Assembly: GCF_000234665.1 (NCBI RefSeq) | Contig: NC_018306.1 | Coordinates: 62,001-126,000, forward strand | Length of the DNA stretch: 64,000 bases | DNA from: Leishmania mexicana MHOM/GT/2001/U1103 | Taxonomy: Eukaryota > Euglenozoa > Kinetoplastea > Trypanosomatida > Trypanosomatidae | Direction: 5' to 3' | Notes under the pieces: model-generated | What the model saw: only the letters and a program-made list of their open reading frames with translations | The model's database searches: none | What the model was told of the DNA's origin: nothing | Shown here: piece by piece, positions 59,563-64,000 of the stretch | Numbering within the stretch: position 1 is the stretch's first letter | Layout of the letters: each line of letters begins with the position of its first letter | Position numbers and translations under genes: made by a program

Positions 59563-61572
59563 TCACGCAAACCGCTCCATGTGCTCGAACAGCCCGCGCC
59601 GGCACTCCCCCGCCAACAAGTCGAACGCAGCGCACGGCTCCGTTGTCGTGTACTCCTTGTAGGTGCGCACGGCCGCGTCGAAAGCCGTCAGGGAGCACGC
59701 CCGGTTTGCCGCCAGTAGGGCGCGCACAAGCGCGTTCTCCTTGCCGCGCTGGAAGGTGCGGTCCTCGTCCTGCAGCCCAAGGAAGTACTTCTCGGTGTCG
59801 TAGAGGCTGTCGAAGTACACCGTGTCGGCGGCACACGTCGAAAAAGGCGTCTCCGCTGCCTCCGCGGCGGCCGCTGGGTCAGAGGCGCTGCTCGCCGCAC
59901 TGTCCTTCTTCACGGGCGCGCCTCGGACCAGCACGCACAGCGTAGCGTAGAGCAGATATTTCGCCTTTGGCAGTGTATGGGGCACATTCGCCGCACAGTC
60001 GAGCGCCGCCTCACGCGCCTCCTCGTACCGGCCGAGGCGCATGAGGAGAACCATGAGACGCCAGCGGCAGGAATCGGCCAGACTGCGCTGCACTGTCGTG
60101 CTGACGCGATAGTGCGGCGGGGGGTGCGCGGGGAATTCAACGGAGTGGGACTTCTGCCCATCCACGGATGAAGTAAGAGGCGCACCGCCATTGGGCGCCG
60201 TTGGGCCGGTCAGACCCCCGTTGGCCCTGGAGGCGCCAGCGGAGTGGGGAAGCGGTGACGTGCCGGGGAGTTCCCCACAGATGGTAGCGGTGCGTCGCAG
60301 CTGTTGCTGACGTTCCCAGCGTCGCGCCGTCTCGGCGGCGGCCACTTTCGTCTCGGCGTACATGTTCAACGCGGCGCGGTGCTGCACGACAGCCTCCTCC
60401 TTTGCATCCAGGATGTTCTCGAGTATCTCAGCAGCATCGCGGTGACAGCGGGCCGCTTGGTAGCGAAGATCCTGCTGCGCATAGCACGGCGCGAGCCGCA
60501 GCAGCGAGTCCACCGCGATACGCGGGTGCGACTGCTTCAGCTGCTCCACGGACATCGCCAGTGTCACCAGTGCCTCGCTGTCGTTCTGGAAGGCGCGGTT
60601 GATGAAGGTGGCGTGCAGCAGGCAGCGTGCCGCGTCCGCCGCCTCGCCGACGGCGGCGAAAAGTGAGCCAGCGGCGAAAAACAAATCGCGTGTTCTCATC
60701 CAATCCTCGCGCAAGGCGAGACCGTCGCTCAGCAGGTGCTCCTCCGCCGCCTTGTAGGTGCGGCGGGCCTCGGCCAGGAGCTGCTGCATCTCAGCACTGA
60801 CCGGCGAGGGAGCCTCGCTCACGCGCACTGGGGTCACCGCGTAGGCGGAGGGCACGACGAGCACGCCGCCGGAGGCATCCGTGGGGCTGTTCGCGCCATC
60901 GAACGCACTGGCCTGCTGCATGTCGTGCGGCCTTTGGAGGAGGACTTCGTCGGTGGTCGAGTAGGACCCAAACGGACCCGACAAGGAGCTGCGATCATTC
61001 CCTTCCGCTATGAGGTTTGCCGAGGCAGCGGTGGCGGCCGCCGCAGACACCGACACGCTGGATTCAATGTTCCCCCCGTACCGCGCGGCGATGATAATAG
61101 CCTCGCACACGCCGTTGGTGTTGCGCAATGCGGCGCCCGCGGCATTGGCGCTGTCAGCGGGAGCACACCCGCCCTTGGTATCGCGCATCTGCTGCAAGTC
61201 CGCAGACGGCTGCGCAGTGCTGCAGGGGTTGTTGTCCGCCCCTGACGCCTCCTTCGTAGCGGCAACGGCGGCGAATGGCACATCGACTGCGCCGCCGAAG
61301 CGCTTATCGGCGCTGTCACTGTTGGGCTGCTGCGAGGAGATGGCCGAGTGCCCCTCGTGCTTCGTGGGACATGTGCGCTTCGCCCCCGAATGCCCCCCCA
61401 TCCCGCGAGCCGAGACGTCTGTAGGCACCGCGTCACCCCCACCGGAGGAGGCGCCGCCCCAGCCCTGCTGGCGAATAGCGTCCAGCACGTTCTGCATGGA
61501 CTGCTGTTGCTCCTGTGGTTGTAGCGGTAGCGGGGCCGGCTGCTGCGTGGACAGCGGTGCACAAGAAGCCAT
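59563..61572 (-). CDS. SNAP-like TPR protein (gamma/alpha-SNAP family) with long N-terminal extension
   Basis: A 669-residue protein. Residues 1 to about 260 are Gln/Ser/Ala-rich low complexity. From about 265 to the end it is helical with TPR-like repeats: YKAAEEHLLSDGLALREDW, FAAGSLFAAVGEAADAARCL, LLRLAPCYAQQDLRYQAARC, LADSCRWRLMVLLMRLGRYEEAREAA, then a terminal YFDSLYDTEKYFLGLQDEDR and CSLTAFDAAVRTYKEY. This layout, including the C-terminal helix pair, matches soluble NSF attachment proteins, which couple NSF to SNARE complexes for membrane fusion. A Ser/Ala insert interrupts the middle. Typical SNAPs are about 290-310 residues, so the extension and inserts are unusual. The start at 61,572 avoids a CT/CA-rich upstream stretch (frame open to 62,001). 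Confidence 0.72.
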   Translation of the reverse strand: MASCAPLSTQQPAPLPLQPQEQQQSMQNVLDAIRQQGWGGASSGGGDAVPTDVSARGMGGHSGAKRTCPTKHEGHSAISSQQPNSDSADKRFGGAVDVPFAAVAATKEASGADNNPCSTAQPSADLQQMRDTKGGCAPADSANAAGAALRNTNGVCEAIIIAARYGGNIESSVSVSAAAATAASANLIAEGNDRSSLSGPFGSYSTTDEVLLQRPHDMQQASAFDGANSPTDASGGVLVVPSAYAVTPVRVSEAPSPVSAEMQQLLAEARRTYKAAEEHLLSDGLALREDWMRTRDLFFAAGSLFAAVGEAADAARCLLHATFINRAFQNDSEALVTLAMSVEQLKQSHPRIAVDSLLRLAPCYAQQDLRYQAARCHRDAAEILENILDAKEEAVVQHRAALNMYAETKVAAAETARRWERQQQLRRTATICGELPGTSPLPHSAGASRANGGLTGPTAPNGGAPLTSSVDGQKSHSVEFPAHPPPHYRVSTTVQRSLADSCRWRLMVLLMRLGRYEEAREAALDCAANVPHTLPKAKYLLYATLCVLVRGAPVKKDSAASSASDPAAAAEAAETPFSTCAADTVYFDSLYDTEKYFLGLQDEDRTFQRGKENALVRALLAANRACSLTAFDAAVRTYKEYTTTEPCAAFDLLAGECRRGLFEHMERFA

Positions 61573-62062
61573 CTGCGTGAGCGACGAGTGCAGGGAAGAG
61601 GGGGGGGGACTTGGAGCAGGTGCCGCGATCCGATTCCGTCGAGAGACAGAGGGCTGTGCGGCACGGCTTGGGCTCTGCCTCGTTCGCTTTTTTATTAGCG
61701 CGGTGCGCGACGAAGCACGGAAACAGCGTGTGCGGAGGGACAGACAGATATATATATATATAGGGCGGGGAAGTGATGTGTCGGGGCGGGGGGGGGGAGG
61801 GGGCGAGGGCGGACGTGGTGGGTGTGTGCGCTGGAAAGTGGCGAAGATGGTATGCAAGCTGGGGAGCGGAGGAGCGGGGGAGGTGTTACGTGTCGTGGGC
61901 ATGTGACGTACAACGAAGCGGTGATAAGGGAGGGGAGAAGGCGGAGGGGATGGGGAGAGATGATGCGTGCGGCACGCCAAGAAAGGCACACACACACACA
62001 CAGAGCGAGAGATGGAGAGATGGAGAGACGCGCGGCAAGCGTTGGACGACCCTTTCGGGTTG

Positions 62063-62095
<33 letters not shown>

Positions 62096-62571
62096 CATCG
62101 CTCGCACGTCCCTTCTCCTTTGGTTTTTCATGCTCCTTCGCTTTCGAAGAGAACGCCGATGGCGGACCGAGAGAGGGCGGCACCCGAGGGACAGTGGCGT
62201 GCGTCCTCCTCGCTAGGCTTGGCAGGAGTACGTTGCTCCGTCGTCCTCGCCACACCACGCGCACCGGCATCCACCGCCGACGGTGAATCGATGCCCCTCC
62301 CTGTGTATAGCGATGTATCCGCGCCAGCGCTCCTGCTGGCAAGGATGGTTTTCTGTTAGTCAGGTGTTAAAGACGCCCTCAGCACATGCGCTGACACGAG
62401 AGAGGAGGAGGAGGAGGAGGAGGAGGAGAAGCCGGTGAGGAGGGGAGAGGGGCAGCCTTCGGATGCCCTTCTGCGATATCCATCCCTTCACCCCCCTCCC
62501 CCTCCCCCTCTCGCAGGAGTGGGTCTCATGACGACGACGACGACCACCCGCCACTCGTTTTCCCGCTCTCT
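61573..62571. other. Intergenic region, no gene seen
   Basis: Holds a TA run (61,747-61,762), a G run near 61,787-61,797, a CA run (61,988-62,002), a TG run (62,064-62,094) and a GGA run (62,404-62,430). Probably the 5' flank of the SNAP-like gene and the 3' UTR of the exosome gene. Confidence 0.6.
62064..62094. repeat. (TG)n microsatellite
   Basis: About 14 TG units. Confidence 0.9.
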
Positions 62572-63600
62572 TCATGCCGCCACGTTACACTGCCGGAAGA
62601 ACTCGAACAGCACCGCGGAGGCCCGCTCGGCCAGCGCCACCATCTCCGCATACGCCTGCACGGGCACCCCCGACCCGCGCATCTCCGCGCTGCCGCTCCC
62701 GACAGAACGCACCAGCTGCGCCAGCAAGCCTCCGCCGCACGCCGGGTTCGAGAAAGCGAAGACGCCGTTGCTCACGCAGCGATACTTGTCTTGCACCTGC
62801 TGCGCTGCGTTGCGGCCTCGTAGTGGCATGGACGCGGCCGAGGACGTCGCGATGGAGGTGGCGCCGGTGGCGACCGCCTTCTCGGCTGCAGACGGGGCCG
62901 GGGCGGCGTAGCCCACCCCGAGTGATTCCTCGGCGCTAGTTGGGTCCAGCAAGTACTCGTAGACACTGCCGGCTGATGAGGAGCCGTCGACGGAGGAGTG
63001 GCGATCTTGGGCAGGGCCACTGGTCGAGTCTGCTTCACCGTCGTGCGTCACAACCGCAACGCACACCGCCGCCATCGTCGTGCGACACGGCAGGCCGGCA
63101 TCCAGGAGCGCGGACATGACAGCGTTCAGCGCCACGGCAGGCAGGCTGCCGTCGTCCCGGATCACAACGACGTCCACCACGAGCACGCATCGCGGGAAGC
63201 GCTCGCGAACGAAGACAGCGTTGAGGGTGGACTCCAGCAACGACCCCAGCGCCAGCGCGTCTGTGCGAGTGAGCAGCTCCAGCTTCCTCTCCTCGTACAG
63301 CGCCTTCTCCGCGCCACCTGCGGCGGGGGCGAGCACGCCAGCGTGCTGGATGCGCACCTGCACGATGCACGTGTCGTACTCATCATTCTTGGCTATTGTT
63401 GGCCCGTGAATCGACACCATCACCGCCGTCTGACCTTGCGCGTACCAGCTGCTGCCGTCGAACGCGGTCATGTCCGAAAGCCTCATCTCCTTACCGCGCA
63501 GCTCAAGCGCGGTGCGCCCATCGCGGCGCGCGTACACGACAGCCATGGGCGCCGCGGACGAAGAAGGGGAGGAAGACACGGCGGCCGCAGGCGGCGGCAT
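62572..63600 (-). CDS. RNase PH-domain exosome subunit, Rrp46-like
   Basis: A 342-residue protein (324 if translation begins at 63,546). After a short Ser/Pro-rich lead it reads RDGRTALELRGKEMRLSDMT, SSWYAQGQTAVMVSIHGP, then a strand/helix core with LTRTDALALGSLLESTLNAV, RCVLVVDVVVIRDDGSLPAV, LNAVMSALLDAGLPC and YEYLLDPTSAEESLG. The order matches RNase PH-fold ring subunits of the RNA exosome and is closest to Rrp46/EXOSC5 (nonphosphorolytic; the phosphate-binding arginines are not obvious). It acts in 3'-5' RNA processing in nucleus and cytoplasm. A Ser/Ala insertion near residues 225-265 is extra. Mtr3-like or Rrp41-like identity cannot be fully excluded. Confidence 0.8.
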   Translation of the reverse strand: MPPPAAAVSSSPSSSAAPMAVVYARRDGRTALELRGKEMRLSDMTAFDGSSWYAQGQTAVMVSIHGPTIAKNDEYDTCIVQVRIQHAGVLAPAAGGAEKALYEERKLELLTRTDALALGSLLESTLNAVFVRERFPRCVLVVDVVVIRDDGSLPAVALNAVMSALLDAGLPCRTTMAAVCVAVVTHDGEADSTSGPAQDRHSSVDGSSSAGSVYEYLLDPTSAEESLGVGYAAPAPSAAEKAVATGATSIATSSAASMPLRGRNAAQQVQDKYRCVSNGVFAFSNPACGGGLLAQLVRSVGSGSAEMRGSGVPVQAYAEMVALAERASAVLFEFFRQCNVAA

Positions 63601-64000
63601 CGGGGGCGTCGTCGATTCGAGCAGCTTTTTAATCACCGTTCCGTGAGCGCGTCGAGTGCTCTTCGTGCCCCAACTCGTAAAAAGTCTATCGCGCTCACGA
63701 AACAAAATCGTCAGAAGAGGTGCAGGCGCGTGTGCGTGCGTGCGTGTGTGTGTGTGTGTGTGCGTGTGTGTACGGCACGTCGAAATTCCGTTGCACGATG
63801 GGTTCAGGAAAATAAACAGCGTGAGAGAGGTGTTTGGAAGAGCGGCAGGATAAGCAGACGGCCTTCTCGTGTCCAGCGTGAAGGTTGCATGCATGTGAAA
63901 CAGAAAGCACCGGCCATCGCCGCCGCCTCTCCCCTCCCTCCTCCTCCCCCCCCCCCGGCATGTGCGTGTGTGTCCGCTGCCGGTAAGTGCCACACATGTG
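63601..64000. other. 5' flank of the exosome gene, window edge
   Basis: TG-rich tract at 63,739-63,775 and a C run near 63,946-63,957. The minus-strand frame stays open to 63,993, but its translation is low-complexity, so no coding role is assigned. Confidence 0.55.

Noticed and set aside
59563..62001. Longer start for the SNAP-like gene
   Set aside because: The upstream 143 codons translate TG, TA and C/T-rich sequence; 61,572 is a better start.

Overview
The window looks like nuclear DNA of a trypanosomatid, most likely a Leishmania of the subgenus Leishmania. It is GC-rich, and the genes are long, intronless and all on the minus strand, as in one directional (polycistronic) gene cluster transcribed toward coordinate 1. 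The spaces between genes are wide and full of CA/TG, TA and polypurine tracts, and minus-strand pyrimidine tracts followed by AG (spliced-leader acceptor signals) sit just upstream of several start codons. The protein families recall the chromosome 2 region of Leishmania that carries SCG/SCA lipophosphoglycan side-chain glycosyltransferases; that placement comes from memory and the species cannot be fixed from the sequence.

Region 1 (1-37,060) is a glycosyltransferase cluster: three very similar SCG-type phosphoglycan galactosyltransferase genes (2,769; 9,401; 16,374), a divergent SCG-like paralogue (23,960), and two adjacent GT60/Gnt1-like type II membrane proteins (29,061 and 33,569). The second GT60-like protein has lost the central D-x-H motif. 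The three SCG genes are mosaics of shared and private blocks. A 100-N assembly gap (20,128-20,227), a frameshifted gene remnant (about 21.5-22.6 kb) and three copies of a SIDER-like 3'-UTR repeat lie between them. All six proteins have one N-terminal membrane anchor and a large lumenal part, so they probably act in the Golgi on phosphoglycans or glycoproteins of the parasite surface.

Region 2 (38,199-64,000) holds core cellular genes: a Rab6-type GTPase, a small one-membrane-span protein, a small SRP9-like protein, a NEK-type protein kinase, a giant ABCA-type ABC transporter, a SNAP-like TPR protein and an Rrp46-like exosome subunit. Between the transporter and the SNAP-like gene lies a decayed retroelement with reverse-transcriptase and RNase H motifs of the DIRS/VIPER/TATE type.

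No rRNA, tRNA, spliced-leader RNA, CRISPR array, origin or true telomeric repeat was recognised. The start codons chosen here are often downstream of the longest open frame, because the upstream parts read through low-complexity 5'-UTR sequence.
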